Positions 39,014 through 47,331 of a stretch of DNA of 64,000 nt are shown piece by piece. The notes under the pieces were generated by a model. It saw only the letters and a list, made by a program, of their open reading frames with translations. It had not been told where the DNA came from and searched no databases. Both the position numbers and the translations under genes were made by a program. How positions within the stretch are numbered: the stretch's first letter is position 1; every line of letters starts with the position of its first letter. This DNA is from Sinomonas susongensis (lineage in GTDB: Bacteria > Actinomycetota > Actinomycetes > Actinomycetales > Micrococcaceae): the NCBI RefSeq assembly GCF_005877005.1, contig NZ_SSNH01000004.1, positions 186,001-250,000 of the forward strand, in the 5' to 3' direction.

Positions 39014-40372
39014 TCAGAGGTCCACGCGATAGATGTGGACCGAGTCGGTGTTCGCGAAGGTATCGGTGAACTGGCCGTTGACTACCGGAATCGTCCGGTT
39101 CTCGCCGAGGACGCTCACGCTCGTGCCGATACTGCCCGCCAAGGCGAAGGTCACGGAGGCGTTGGAGACAGAATCGGCGGCGTCATGCGCGAAAATGTAA
39201 GGGTGACCACTGTTCCACTTCGCCAGGTATTCCGGCCCTGCGGGGTCACCGTCGGGGGTCTTCCGGTCCGCTGACGAAGTGACGAGCCCGACCGCGTCCG
39301 GACCGTTCAAGACCGGTGCAAGAGACTGAGCTGTCGTGTAGAACGACTGTGCTGCCGCCTTTACGCCCGCGAACGCCGGATCTTCAAAGGAATCCGATGC
39401 CCCACCGGGGCGCACGAAGTTGTGCGTGAAGTAGTTGATGCCGCGAGCCCCCTCGATCACAGCTGACCAAAGGCCTGCTGTAAACGTAGCAGGATTGACT
39501 TCGTTGCCGTCCTGGCCGGTAAGTTCGTTGAACGAGTAGATCGGCTTGGTCCCACCCTGCATCTGCCGTTCATGGAAGACGAGCCGCCCGTAGTTGCGTG
39601 AGAGTCGGATGCGGGGGTCGAGGTTGGTGGGATCGGTGCATCGGAGGTCCTGGGAGTAAGACGAGTCACCGACGATGACGCGGTTGACACCCCACCATCC
39701 CTGGGCCAAGATGCATCCCTCCTGCTCGAAGTACACGTCCGAGGATGCGACGTCGGTGGACTGCGTGAATGAGAGCCAGTTGCGCGAGTCGCCCTGGGTC
39801 CCTGCGTACTTGCCGAAGTTCGCGTACTTGAACTTGCTGCCCGAGAGCTGTTGCGAGAGGGACTTCAGTGCTGTGTAGCCGCAGTCCAACGTCCCGTCGG
39901 TGCACATGTTCGCCGTGCCGAACCCGACCTGCCCGGACCAGCTGCCCCAGCCGTCGCCAGCCCATTGGTCGGCCTCGTCCGCGACGAGTTCTCCGCCGGC
40001 GCGGGTCGTGGTGTCACCAATCCCATAGAAGTGTGAATCGTCCTGCCAGCCGGGTGTCATGTACCCGTCTTCGAGATAGGTGTTGATGAGCGTGCTGTCG
40101 TCTGCTGCCCCTTTGGCGTCAGCTGCCCAGCGGGTGACCGGAAACATGGTCGTAGCGCCGGGGAAGCTGGAGGCCGGCCACTTGTCGTAATAGGTCTGGC
40201 CCCCGTCGATGGGTTTGAGGGTCACGCCTGCAGGCAGCGAGACGCCCGTGGTCGCTCTTGGCGTCGAGGCGACGTCCGATGAGAGGGCCCCGGCCATCAG
40301 CCCGACCACGCATGCGCCTCCTGCGAACACGGCCGCGGTACGCAATGGTCGACGGCAGTTGAGCATCCTCAT
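39014..40372 (-). CDS. Secreted glycosidase-like protein
   Basis: 452 aa, MRMLNCRRPLRTAAVFAGGA, ATG after GGGAGAA. An N-terminal signal or anchor helix (AAVFAGGACVVGLMAGALSS) is followed by a probable TIM-barrel region: TRAGGELVADEADQWAGDGW, KPIYSFNELTGQDGNEVNPA (candidate catalytic acids), VIEGARGINYFTHNF. The C-terminus is a small beta domain (TVSVL-type strands ending SVHIYRVDL). The family is not certain; it resembles glycoside hydrolases acting outside the cell. Confidence 0.65.
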   Translation of the reverse strand: MRMLNCRRPLRTAAVFAGGACVVGLMAGALSSDVASTPRATTGVSLPAGVTLKPIDGGQTYYDKWPASSFPGATTMFPVTRWAADAKGAADDSTLINTYLEDGYMTPGWQDDSHFYGIGDTTTRAGGELVADEADQWAGDGWGSWSGQVGFGTANMCTDGTLDCGYTALKSLSQQLSGSKFKYANFGKYAGTQGDSRNWLSFTQSTDVASSDVYFEQEGCILAQGWWGVNRVIVGDSSYSQDLRCTDPTNLDPRIRLSRNYGRLVFHERQMQGGTKPIYSFNELTGQDGNEVNPATFTAGLWSAVIEGARGINYFTHNFVRPGGASDSFEDPAFAGVKAAAQSFYTTAQSLAPVLNGPDAVGLVTSSADRKTPDGDPAGPEYLAKWNSGHPYIFAHDAADSVSNASVTFALAGSIGTSVSVLGENRTIPVVNGQFTDTFANTDSVHIYRVDL

Positions 40373-40418
40373 CTGATCGAGTTCTCCCGCGAGTGCTGGT
40401 ACAAGGGGAACAATGCCG

Positions 40419-41492
40419 TCACCAGCCGCTGCGCGTCGGTGTATGTCCCTTCCGGGCATCATCGGGCATCGGCATTTCGGCCCGCAGGCCGAGGAGGCGG
40501 ATCGGACGGCCAGCTTCTATTCCGGCTGCGAGGTCCATGGCCCGGGCGAGGATTTCGCTCGCGTCGAATGTCTCGGGAATCTTCCTCGCGTGGGTCTTGG
40601 TCAAGAAGGGGGCGTACCGAACCTTGAGGGTCAGCCCGACCACGGGCCGTCCGTCGGCCACAACATCCTCGACGACATGCGCCGTCAGCTCCCTCACGGC
40701 GTCGTTCACCTGGTCCGGCTCGGTGAGGTCGCGCTGGAAGGTGGTCTCGCGGCTGTGCCCGCGGGGGACCCAAGGGGTGTCGTCGACAACACTGGCTCCC
40801 TCCCCGCGTCCGAGCTGCGCGTACCAGGGACCCATCTTGGGGCCGAACTCCGGGACGAGGTCCTGCGGGTCGCACGCAGCGAGCTCGGCGACGGTGTTGA
40901 TTCCGAGTTTCGCGAGCCGGCCCGACACCTTGGCTCCGATGCCCCAGAGGTCCTTGGTGGGCCGACTGCCCATGACGTCCAGCCAGTTCGCCGCCGTGAG
41001 ACGGAAGACGCCGGCTGGCTTTCCGAAGCCGGTGGCGACCTTGGCCCGGACGAGGGTGTCCCCGATGCCCACACTGCAGTGAAGTTGCGTGCGCTCCAGG
41101 ACGGCGGCCTGCAGCTGCCGGGCGTAGGCTTCCGGATCCTCCGTCTGAATGCCGACGAAGGCCTCGTCCCAGCCCAGCACCTGCACGACGGCGCCGGGTT
41201 GCGTGCGCAGGGTACCCATCACCGCTTCGGACGCCTCGAGGTAGGCCTCGTGATCGACAGGCAGGATCACTGCGTCGGGCACTTTCCGGGCCGCGATGCG
41301 GAGCGGCATGCCGGAACCGACGCCGAACGCCCTGGCTTCGTAGGAAGCAGTCGAGACCACCGCTCGCTCCGTCGGGTCGCCCCGGCCGCCGACGATGATG
41401 GGTTTGCCCGCCAGCTCCGGGCGGCGGAGCACCTCGACCGCCGCGATGAACTGGTCGAGATCGACGTGCAGCACCCACCGGATTGCGCTCAC
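40419..41492 (-). CDS. dinB: Y-family DNA polymerase (DinB-like)
   Basis: 357 aa, GTG start. The palm motif is HVDLDQFIAAVE (D11), and the second catalytic pair is D109/E110 in LGWDEAFVG, where the usual S-x-D-E becomes G-W-D-E. A helix-hairpin-helix region (LWGIGAKVSGRLAKLGINTV) and a C-terminal little-finger domain follow. The enzyme carries out translesion synthesis. The altered active-site residues resemble the actinobacterial DinB variants of the second group. It is close to, but independent of, the integrated elements. Confidence 0.88.
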   Translation of the reverse strand: MSAIRWVLHVDLDQFIAAVEVLRRPELAGKPIIVGGRGDPTERAVVSTASYEARAFGVGSGMPLRIAARKVPDAVILPVDHEAYLEASEAVMGTLRTQPGAVVQVLGWDEAFVGIQTEDPEAYARQLQAAVLERTQLHCSVGIGDTLVRAKVATGFGKPAGVFRLTAANWLDVMGSRPTKDLWGIGAKVSGRLAKLGINTVAELAACDPQDLVPEFGPKMGPWYAQLGRGEGASVVDDTPWVPRGHSRETTFQRDLTEPDQVNDAVRELTAHVVEDVVADGRPVVGLTLKVRYAPFLTKTHARKIPETFDASEILARAMDLAAGIEAGRPIRLLGLRAEMPMPDDARKGHTPTRSGW

Positions 41493-41577
41493 GCCATCAG
41501 TCTGCCCGAAACATCTCTGGCGGGCATCGACCGTCGAAGCGAAGATGGGAGCGTCACGAGATTCCAGGGACAAGGAC

Positions 41578-42174
41578 ATGACGATGCCGGAACTCCTCAT
41601 CGACTTCATCACCTCGCTCGACGGCTACGCGGCGGCTGAAGGCTGGCCGGGGTGGTGGGGCCTTCAGGGGCCGGAGTATCTGGCGTGGCTCGCCGACGCC
41701 CCAGAAGCCGACTACACCGTCCTCATGGGCGCAACAACGTATCGCGTGATGTCGGGATTCGCGGCTGCGGGTGAGCCGGGCACCGAGCCTCTGTCGGGCA
41801 TACCGAAGATCGTCTTCTCGAAAACGTTGAGTGAGCCTCTGGCCTGGGCGAATACGCAACTTGTCAGCCGGGACGCTGTTGAGGCGGTGCGGGAGATGAA
41901 GGCAGGCGAGTCGAAGCCGATGCGCACCATTGGCAGCCTCAGCCTGTGCCGCTCACTCCTGAAGGCCGGCCTCGTGGACCGTTACCGCGTGGTCGTGTTC
42001 CCAGTGATCACGGGGAGTACCGGCCGGGAGCGGATCTACGACGGTTACCCCGACGTTGCGCTCGACATGATCAGCACGCGCACCTTCGACGGACGCATCC
42101 AGTTGCTCGAATACGTACCGGCCATCTTGCCCGAGCCGCCAGGTGCCGGGAGCGACCAGAGGGGATCTTCGTGA
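41578..42174 (+). CDS. Dihydrofolate reductase-family (RibD C-terminal-like) protein
   Basis: 198 aa, MTMPELLIDFITSLDGYAAA, AAGGA before the ATG. The pattern DFITSLDGYAA, VLMGATTYRVMSGF, KIVFSKTL and MRTIGSLSLCRSLLKAGLVD, EYRVVVFPVI-like strand is that of the RibD C-terminal/DHFR-like reductases. Probably an NADPH-dependent reductase of unknown substrate. Divergent from dinB. Confidence 0.85.
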   Translation: MTMPELLIDFITSLDGYAAAEGWPGWWGLQGPEYLAWLADAPEADYTVLMGATTYRVMSGFAAAGEPGTEPLSGIPKIVFSKTLSEPLAWANTQLVSRDAVEAVREMKAGESKPMRTIGSLSLCRSLLKAGLVDRYRVVVFPVITGSTGRERIYDGYPDVALDMISTRTFDGRIQLLEYVPAILPEPPGAGSDQRGSS

Positions 42175-42204
42175 GCGGTCGTACCGATCGCTACGCCGCG
42201 ACTC

Positions 42205-42612
42205 CTACGCCAGGCTCAGCTGCCAGGACACCCCGAACCGGTCGTTGACCCAACCGAATTTGGTGCTGAACCCGTAGTTCCCCAGGGGCATCAGCTCGCC
42301 GCCTCCCTCGGCCAGAGCCGTATAGAGCTGGTCGATCTCGGCCTCGCTCTCGCACTGCACGAAGAGCGACACGGCCGGTGTGAAGGTGAAGTCGTGGTGC
42401 CCGGGGCTGTCGATGCACATGAACGGCTGGCCGGCGAGCGTGAACGTCGCGTGCTGGATGGTTCCCTCCCTGCCGGGGCCGTCGGCCCCGTAGCGGCTCA
42501 TGCTGATGACTTCGGCGCCGTCGAAGAGCGAGCGGTAGAAGTCCATCGCCTCCTCCGCGTTGCCCTCGAACATGAGAAACGTCGTGATCTTCTGGGGGGC
42601 GACGATGTCCAT
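42205..42612 (-). CDS. VOC family protein, PhnB-like
   Basis: 135 aa, MDIVAPQKITTFLMFEGNAE. Typical PhnB/glyoxalase-like features are AMDFYRSLFDGAEVISMSRY, HATFTLAGQPFMCIDSP, FVQCESEAEIDQLY and a C-terminal FGWVNDRFGVSWQL. The vicinal-oxygen-chelate fold binds a metal or small molecule; the substrate is unknown. Convergent with the reductase gene. Confidence 0.88.
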   Translation of the reverse strand: MDIVAPQKITTFLMFEGNAEEAMDFYRSLFDGAEVISMSRYGADGPGREGTIQHATFTLAGQPFMCIDSPGHHDFTFTPAVSLFVQCESEAEIDQLYTALAEGGGELMPLGNYGFSTKFGWVNDRFGVSWQLSLA

Positions 42613-42933
42613 TCCGCTTTACCTTCGTCTCGAGGGCAGGCCAAGCCGGGCCGGTCGGCCCGCCGCGGGGAAGCCAGGATCGGGATTGCGACCCGCGGCT
42701 AAAATGGCGGGCAAGCCGGCGCGCCCGGGGCTCTGCCCGATTTTTCGGTCCGAGCGCGCCGACGCACGTCAACCCCCCACGGGCGGCGTGCGTGGACCAC
42801 CTTAGCCTTGTATTCTCCCGACCCGCCAGCCTTCGGCGAGCGAGCTTTGACATGTACAAGAGGGGGTCTTCTGCAAGTTCCCTCCAAGCCAGCTCTCAAG
42901 ATCGTCGTCTAAAGTCTGGCTGGACCAGTTTTC

Positions 42934-43725
42934 GTGCGAGAGGCAACAGGCGTGGTGGCGGAGCGAGTGATCTTCCGGAAAGTCCCCGAGGTGACGGCCC
43001 TCTTCTGGGTCATCAAACTGCTGACGACGGCGCTCGGGGAGGCGACCGCGGACTATCTCGTGAACGACTTCAACCCCTACCTCGCAGTCGTGGCCTGCAC
43101 GCTGCTGTTCGTCGGAGCGCTCGCGCTGCAGTTCTGGTTCCGCCGCTACGTCCCGTGGGTCTATTGGCTTGCGATCGTCATGGTCGCCGTCTTCGGGACG
43201 ATGGCGGCCGACGTCCTGCACGTCGTGATGGATGTGCCGTACTGGCTCTCCTCGGCGGCCTTCGCCGTCGCGTTGGTTGTGATCTTCTGGGCCTGGTACC
43301 GCGTCGAGGGGACCCTCTCGATCCACAGCATCACCACTACGCGGAGGGAGATCTTCTACTGGGCCGCGGTATCGGCGGCCTTCGCCCTCGGAACCGCTGC
43401 GGGGGATCTGCTCGCCTATACGGCTCATCTCGGCTTCCTTGCCGCGGGGCTCGTGTTCGCCGTCCTCTTTGTGGCCCCGGGCGTGGCCTGGCGCGCCGGG
43501 ATGAACAGCATCGCGGCGTTCTGGGTCTCATACGTCCTGACGCGTCCGCTGGGCGCCTCGTTCGCCGACTGGACCGGGAAGGGACAGGACGCAGGCGGCC
43601 TCGGGTGGGGCGACGGGCCCGTGGCAGCAGTGCTCTTGGTGCTCATCGTCGCGCTCGTGGGCTACCTGCAGGTGCGGCAGAGGAAGGCCGGCGAGCTCGA
43701 GCCGGCGACCGAGGCCGCGCGGTAG
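42934..43725 (+). CDS. COG4705-type multi-pass membrane protein
   Basis: 263 aa from a GTG; a GTG at 42952, eight bases after AGAGG, is an equally good start. Seven or eight hydrophobic helices. Two halves are related: KLLTTALGEATADYL near residue 30 and VSAAFALGTAAGDLLAYT near 150 share the G-E/T-A-x-x-D motif, a sign of internal duplication. COG4705 proteins are membrane proteins of unknown function, possibly metal transporters. The 321 bases before it (42613-42933) hold no gene. Confidence 0.82.
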   Translation: MREATGVVAERVIFRKVPEVTALFWVIKLLTTALGEATADYLVNDFNPYLAVVACTLLFVGALALQFWFRRYVPWVYWLAIVMVAVFGTMAADVLHVVMDVPYWLSSAAFAVALVVIFWAWYRVEGTLSIHSITTTRREIFYWAAVSAAFALGTAAGDLLAYTAHLGFLAAGLVFAVLFVAPGVAWRAGMNSIAAFWVSYVLTRPLGASFADWTGKGQDAGGLGWGDGPVAAVLLVLIVALVGYLQVRQRKAGELEPATEAAR

Positions 43726-43762
43726 CTCCGGGGGCCTTGGGCCGCGCGGGAAGTCCGGACGC

Positions 43763-44833
43763 CTAGGAGTACTTCGCCATCCGCGCCTTGACCTGCGCGA
43801 CATAGGCCTTGGTGTCGGGGTACATCCCGTACGCCTGGACCCCGTAGAGGCCCTGGTAGTATCCGGCGATCGCGATGTCCTGGCTCGCGGCGTTCTTGAG
43901 GAGCCAGCGGAGCATCGCGACGCCCGCAGTGATGTTGTCGTTCGTGTTCCGCAGGTCGAGGGGGCGCCCGGCGAGACTCGAGAGCCAGCTCGCGTTGGCA
44001 GGCATGATCTGCATGACGCCGATCGCTCCGACGGAGGAGGTCACGTTCTGCCTGAAGCTGGACTCCTGCTCGGCGATGGCGAGCGCGAGTGCGGTCGGGA
44101 CCCCCATGCTGCTGGCGGTCTGGCGCACCATGGCCTGGATCTGGGCGACCGTTTCGGTGCCCGACGCGGTGCTGCCACCGCCCTTCGACATGAGCGTCCC
44201 GAGCGGAATGCCGGTCTTCTCCTGCACGCCGTACATGGTCTTCTGGCGCGCCGTGGTGTCGTCCCACATCGACGAGGACCACCCTGGCGGGGCTGCAGTT
44301 GCCGCCTTGACGTTCGACGGCGCGGGAGCGGCGGACGACGTCGGCTGGCCGGCGGCCGCGGGGGCCGAGGCTGCGGGGGCGGTCGACGCCGCGCGGATCA
44401 CGATCCGCTGGCCCGGGTAGATGGTCGACGTCGACCCGAGGCCGTTGAGGCTGCGGAGGTCGCTGAGCGGCACGCCGGTCTGCTGGGAGATGCCCCAGAG
44501 CGTGTCGCCGCTCTTGACGGTGTAGGTCTGCGGCGCGGTGACCGCGGGCGCGGGCGCAGCGGCGGGCGCGGCGCTCGGGGCTGCGGGGGTTGCCGGGGTG
44601 CTGCCGATCCGGATGTGCTGCCCGGGGTAGATGATCGAGCTCCAGCCGAGGCCGTTGAGCTGGAAGAGGGTGTTGAGCGGTACCCCGGTACGCGCCGCGA
44701 TCCCGCTGAGTGTGTCGCCCGGGCGGACAACGTAGGTGTCCGCGGCGGCAGCTGCCGGGGCCGCGATCGCGGCGGTCAAAGCGGCGGCCGATGCGGTGAC
44801 CGAGGCTGCCCTCAGGCGACGTCCCTTGTTCAT
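43763..44833 (-). CDS. LysM-containing lytic transglycosylase
   Basis: 356 aa from the ATG after GGAGGAG. Signal peptide at residues 1-30. Two LysM domains (about 33-77 with TYVVRPGDTLSGIAARTGV, and 103-147 with TYTVKSGDTLWGISQQTGV), a Pro/Ala-rich linker, and a C-terminal SLT domain with catalytic glutamate E257 in AIAEQESSF, then GAIGVMQIMP and GYYQGLYGV. The protein cleaves peptidoglycan at the cell surface. Confidence 0.92.
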   Translation of the reverse strand: MNKGRRLRAASVTASAAALTAAIAAPAAAAADTYVVRPGDTLSGIAARTGVPLNTLFQLNGLGWSSIIYPGQHIRIGSTPATPAAPSAAPAAAPAPAVTAPQTYTVKSGDTLWGISQQTGVPLSDLRSLNGLGSTSTIYPGQRIVIRAASTAPAASAPAAAGQPTSSAAPAPSNVKAATAAPPGWSSSMWDDTTARQKTMYGVQEKTGIPLGTLMSKGGGSTASGTETVAQIQAMVRQTASSMGVPTALALAIAEQESSFRQNVTSSVGAIGVMQIMPANASWLSSLAGRPLDLRNTNDNITAGVAMLRWLLKNAASQDIAIAGYYQGLYGVQAYGMYPDTKAYVAQVKARMAKYS

Positions 44834-44976
44834 GCGGCAGTTCTCCTCCCCATCCGACCCCTGTTGGACATATCCAATCACACGTCCAGGCCCAATCCCG
44901 GCATCATTGCAGTATCCTTGCCCAACTCTTGGATGGACCGGGGCTCTTGTCACCGGCTGGAGCAGCCCGGTAATAT

Positions 44977-44990
44977 CTGGTAAGTACCAG
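44977..44990. promoter_or_regulatory. DasR-type operator upstream of PTS genes
   Basis: CTGGTA AG TACCAG is a perfect 6+6 inverted repeat matching the TGGT...ACCA core of GntR/HutC sites such as the DasR box. It lies 49 bases before the PTS IIB start. A related pair of half-sites, TACCAGTCAATACCA, lies at 46525-46540 upstream of the GntR gene, suggesting autoregulation. Confidence 0.65.
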
Positions 44991-45038
44991 TTGTCGTCGA
45001 GGATGGCTGGCCGCTAGGACCGCGAGGAGAGGATAGCC

Positions 45039-45269
45039 ATGTCCAAGGCAGAGAAGATCATCGAAGGACTCGGCGGGGCCGACAACATCGTGGAGATCGA
45101 GGCGTGCATCACCCGCCTGCGGACCGAAGTCAAGGATGCCTCGCGCGTCAAGGAGGACGTCCTCAAGGGTGCCGGTGCCCACGGCGTCCTGAAGGCGGGC
45201 ACCGCGGTCCAGGTCATCGTCGGACCCGAGGCGGACACGCTCGCCGAGGACATCGAGGACCTCCTGTGA
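45039..45269 (+). CDS. PTS system EIIB component, glucose/N-acetylglucosamine type
   Basis: 76 aa, MSKAEKIIEGLGGADNIVEI. The phosphorylated cysteine is C23 in EACITRLRTEVKD, followed by GAHGVLKAGTAVQVIVG, the GlcB-type EIIB fold. It overlaps the IIA gene (GTGA). No EIIC gene is in the window, so the membrane permease must be encoded elsewhere. The DasR-like regulator next to it points to amino sugars. Confidence 0.92.
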   Translation: MSKAEKIIEGLGGADNIVEIEACITRLRTEVKDASRVKEDVLKGAGAHGVLKAGTAVQVIVGPEADTLAEDIEDLL

Positions 45270-45745
45270 CAGCGGCCTCCCTCGACGTCGTCTCGCCGCT
45301 CACCGGGCGTGTTGTTCCACTGCAGGACGTCCCCGACCCGGTCTTTGCTGGGCAGATGGTCGGTGCGGGGGCCGGCGTCGAGCCAGCCGCTGAGCCGTTC
45401 GAAGTCGTCGCCCCCGTCGCGGGAAAGCTCGTGAAGCTCCTTCCCCACGCATTCGTCGTCGTCGACGCGGCTGGACGGGGAATCCTCACGCACGTCGGGA
45501 TCGACACCGTGAAGCTCAAGGGGGAGGGGTTCACGCTCCTCGCCGAGAAAGGGGACGAGGTCGAGGCCGGCACCGTCGTCATGCGCGTGGACCCATCGGC
45601 CGCCCTTGCCGCGGGCTATTCGCTCGTGAGCCCCGTCGTCGTCCTCGATTCCAAGCCAGACACGGCGACCGGAGTCCCGGAGGGGCAGATCAAGGCGGGC
45701 GACCGGCTCTTCAGCTGGACGGCCCCTGCTCAGCCGTCGGCTTAG
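45266..45745 (+). CDS. PTS system EIIA component (Glc family)
   Basis: 159 aa, GTG start. Beta-barrel EIIA of the glucose family: VVSPLTGRVVPLQDVPDPVF, the partner histidine H61 in LLPHAFVVV and the phosphoryl-accepting H76 in GILTHVGIDTVKLKG. It receives phosphate from HPr and passes it to the IIB protein encoded by the overlapping upstream gene. Its stop overlaps the stop of the convergent GntR gene. Confidence 0.93.
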   Translation: MTAASLDVVSPLTGRVVPLQDVPDPVFAGQMVGAGAGVEPAAEPFEVVAPVAGKLVKLLPHAFVVVDAAGRGILTHVGIDTVKLKGEGFTLLAEKGDEVEAGTVVMRVDPSAALAAGYSLVSPVVVLDSKPDTATGVPEGQIKAGDRLFSWTAPAQPSA

Positions 45746-46497
45746 AGGTGGACTTCCATCGTGAGGGCGTAGCGGTCCGAGCGGTACCACGACCGGGCGT
45801 GCTCGATGGCGTGTTCGCCTGAGAAGGAGACCCGGTCGAAGTAGAGGACGGGGTCGCCCATCTCGGCGCCGAGGAGGACTGCGACGTCCGACGGCGCGCC
45901 CTCGGCCTTGACGCTCTGCCTGGCACGATCGACCTGATGGCCGAAGTCGGAGGCGAGGGCGCGGTAGATCGAGCCGGTGAGGTCGATGTCCAGCAGGCCC
46001 TGGGCGAGGGAGGCGTTGTACCAGGCATCGTCGACGCTCACGGGGCGGCCGTCCGCCAAGCGGACCCGGCGGATGTGGTACGCCTGCTCTGACCGGTCGA
46101 GTCCGAGCGCCTTCGCGGTGGCCGGCGGCGGATACGCCTGCGTTGCCTCGAGCACGATCGTGCTCGGCTTGTGCCCCTGTGCCTCCATCTCCTGCGTGAA
46201 CGAGGCCAGGTGGAGAGTGGACTGGACCGTGCCTTCGGAGACGAAGGTGCCCTTGCCGGGCACTCGCACGAGGTGCCCCTCGCTCACGAGCCGCCCGATC
46301 GCCGCGCGGACGGTGATGCGGCTGAGCCCGAACTGTTCCATGAGCGTGCGCTCGCTGGGCACCCGGCCCCCGGGCTCGAGCTCGTCCTTTGCCATCCGGA
46401 GCAGGATTGCGTGGAGCTGTTCGTGCTTGGGGACTTGGCTGTTCGCGATGGAATCGAGTGCGGCACGCCCCGTCGCGGAGTTGCTGATGGCCATCAT
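45742..46497 (-). CDS. GntR/HutC family regulator (DasR-like)
   Basis: 251 aa. N-terminal winged helix at about 20-90 (PSERTLMEQFGLSRITVRAA, RVPGKGTFVSEG) and a C-terminal UTRA domain (QAYPPPATAKALGLDRSEQA onward) that binds phosphosugars such as GlcN-6-P in this group. The ATG at 46494 is better spaced from AGGAAGG than that at 46497. It probably represses the adjacent PTS genes through the CTGGTA-type operator. Confidence 0.9.
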   Translation of the reverse strand: MMAISNSATGRAALDSIANSQVPKHEQLHAILLRMAKDELEPGGRVPSERTLMEQFGLSRITVRAAIGRLVSEGHLVRVPGKGTFVSEGTVQSTLHLASFTQEMEAQGHKPSTIVLEATQAYPPPATAKALGLDRSEQAYHIRRVRLADGRPVSVDDAWYNASLAQGLLDIDLTGSIYRALASDFGHQVDRARQSVKAEGAPSDVAVLLGAEMGDPVLYFDRVSFSGEHAIEHARSWYRSDRYALTMEVHL

Positions 46498-46569
46498 TGC
46501 CTTCCTGCCAGCATGCTCGGATAGTACCAGTCAATACCATGCGCTACCCGAGAGCCGAGGACGGCGGGC

Positions 46570-47331
46570 TCAGCCTGCCCGGCTCTCCCGGCTCACCCAG
46601 CCCAGATCGTCCGAGATGGCGTGCGTGCACGCCAGGAGGTCGGGCAGCAGCCCGAGCAGACCGGTCTGATCGAGGAGGACGACGGGCACCGAGCAGGACG
46701 CCGCCGCCACGACGCGTCCGGATGCGTCCCGGATGGGGGCAGCGATGCAGTGCACGAACTCCTCGTGCTCCGAGGCGTCGAGGGCCCATCCCTGGGCGTC
46801 CACGCGGTCGAGCTCGGCCAGCAGCGCAGACGGCTCCGTGATGGTCCGCTCCGTGAACCGGGCGTAGTCGAGCGCGGCCACGATGCTCGCGCGGCGTTCC
46901 CGTGGCAGGTCGGCGAGAAGCACCTTGGACACGGCTGCCGCGTGGAGGGCGGCGGTGAGCCCGACGCGCGAGTACATGCGAACGGGATGGCGGGACTCGA
47001 GCTTGTCGATGTACGTGACGTCGGGCCCCTCGAGGGCCGCGAGGTGGACAGTATGGCCGGTCGCCTCGTTGAGGCGGGCGAGGTGGGGATGGGCGACGGC
47101 GCGGAGCCCCCGCTGCTCGAGCGCGAGGGACGAGAGCTCGAACAGCTTCCGGCCCAGGCGGTAGCGCTGCTGCTCGTCGCGCACCACGAACCGCTTCGCC
47201 TCGAGGTCGTGCAGGAGCCGCATGACCGTCGTCTTGTGCACGGTCGCGCGCGATGCGAGCTCGTCGAGGCTCGCCGGACCCGCGGCGAGCTCGTCGAGAA
47301 GGTCGAGGGCCCGGAGGAGGCTCTGGCTCAC
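46570..47331 (-). CDS. IclR family regulator
   Basis: 253 aa, GTG start overlapping the kinase stop (GTGA). The winged helix is at residues 1-60 (SLDELASRATVHKTTVMRLL), and the effector domain includes GHTVHLAALEGPDVTYIDKL and VHCIAAPIRDASGRVVAAAS. The linkage with KDG kinase and KDPG aldolase suggests a KdgR-like regulator of 2-keto-3-deoxygluconate catabolism. Confidence 0.9.
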   Translation of the reverse strand: MSQSLLRALDLLDELAAGPASLDELASRATVHKTTVMRLLHDLEAKRFVVRDEQQRYRLGRKLFELSSLALEQRGLRAVAHPHLARLNEATGHTVHLAALEGPDVTYIDKLESRHPVRMYSRVGLTAALHAAAVSKVLLADLPRERRASIVAALDYARFTERTITEPSALLAELDRVDAQGWALDASEHEEFVHCIAAPIRDASGRVVAAASCSVPVVLLDQTGLLGLLPDLLACTHAISDDLGWVSRESRAG

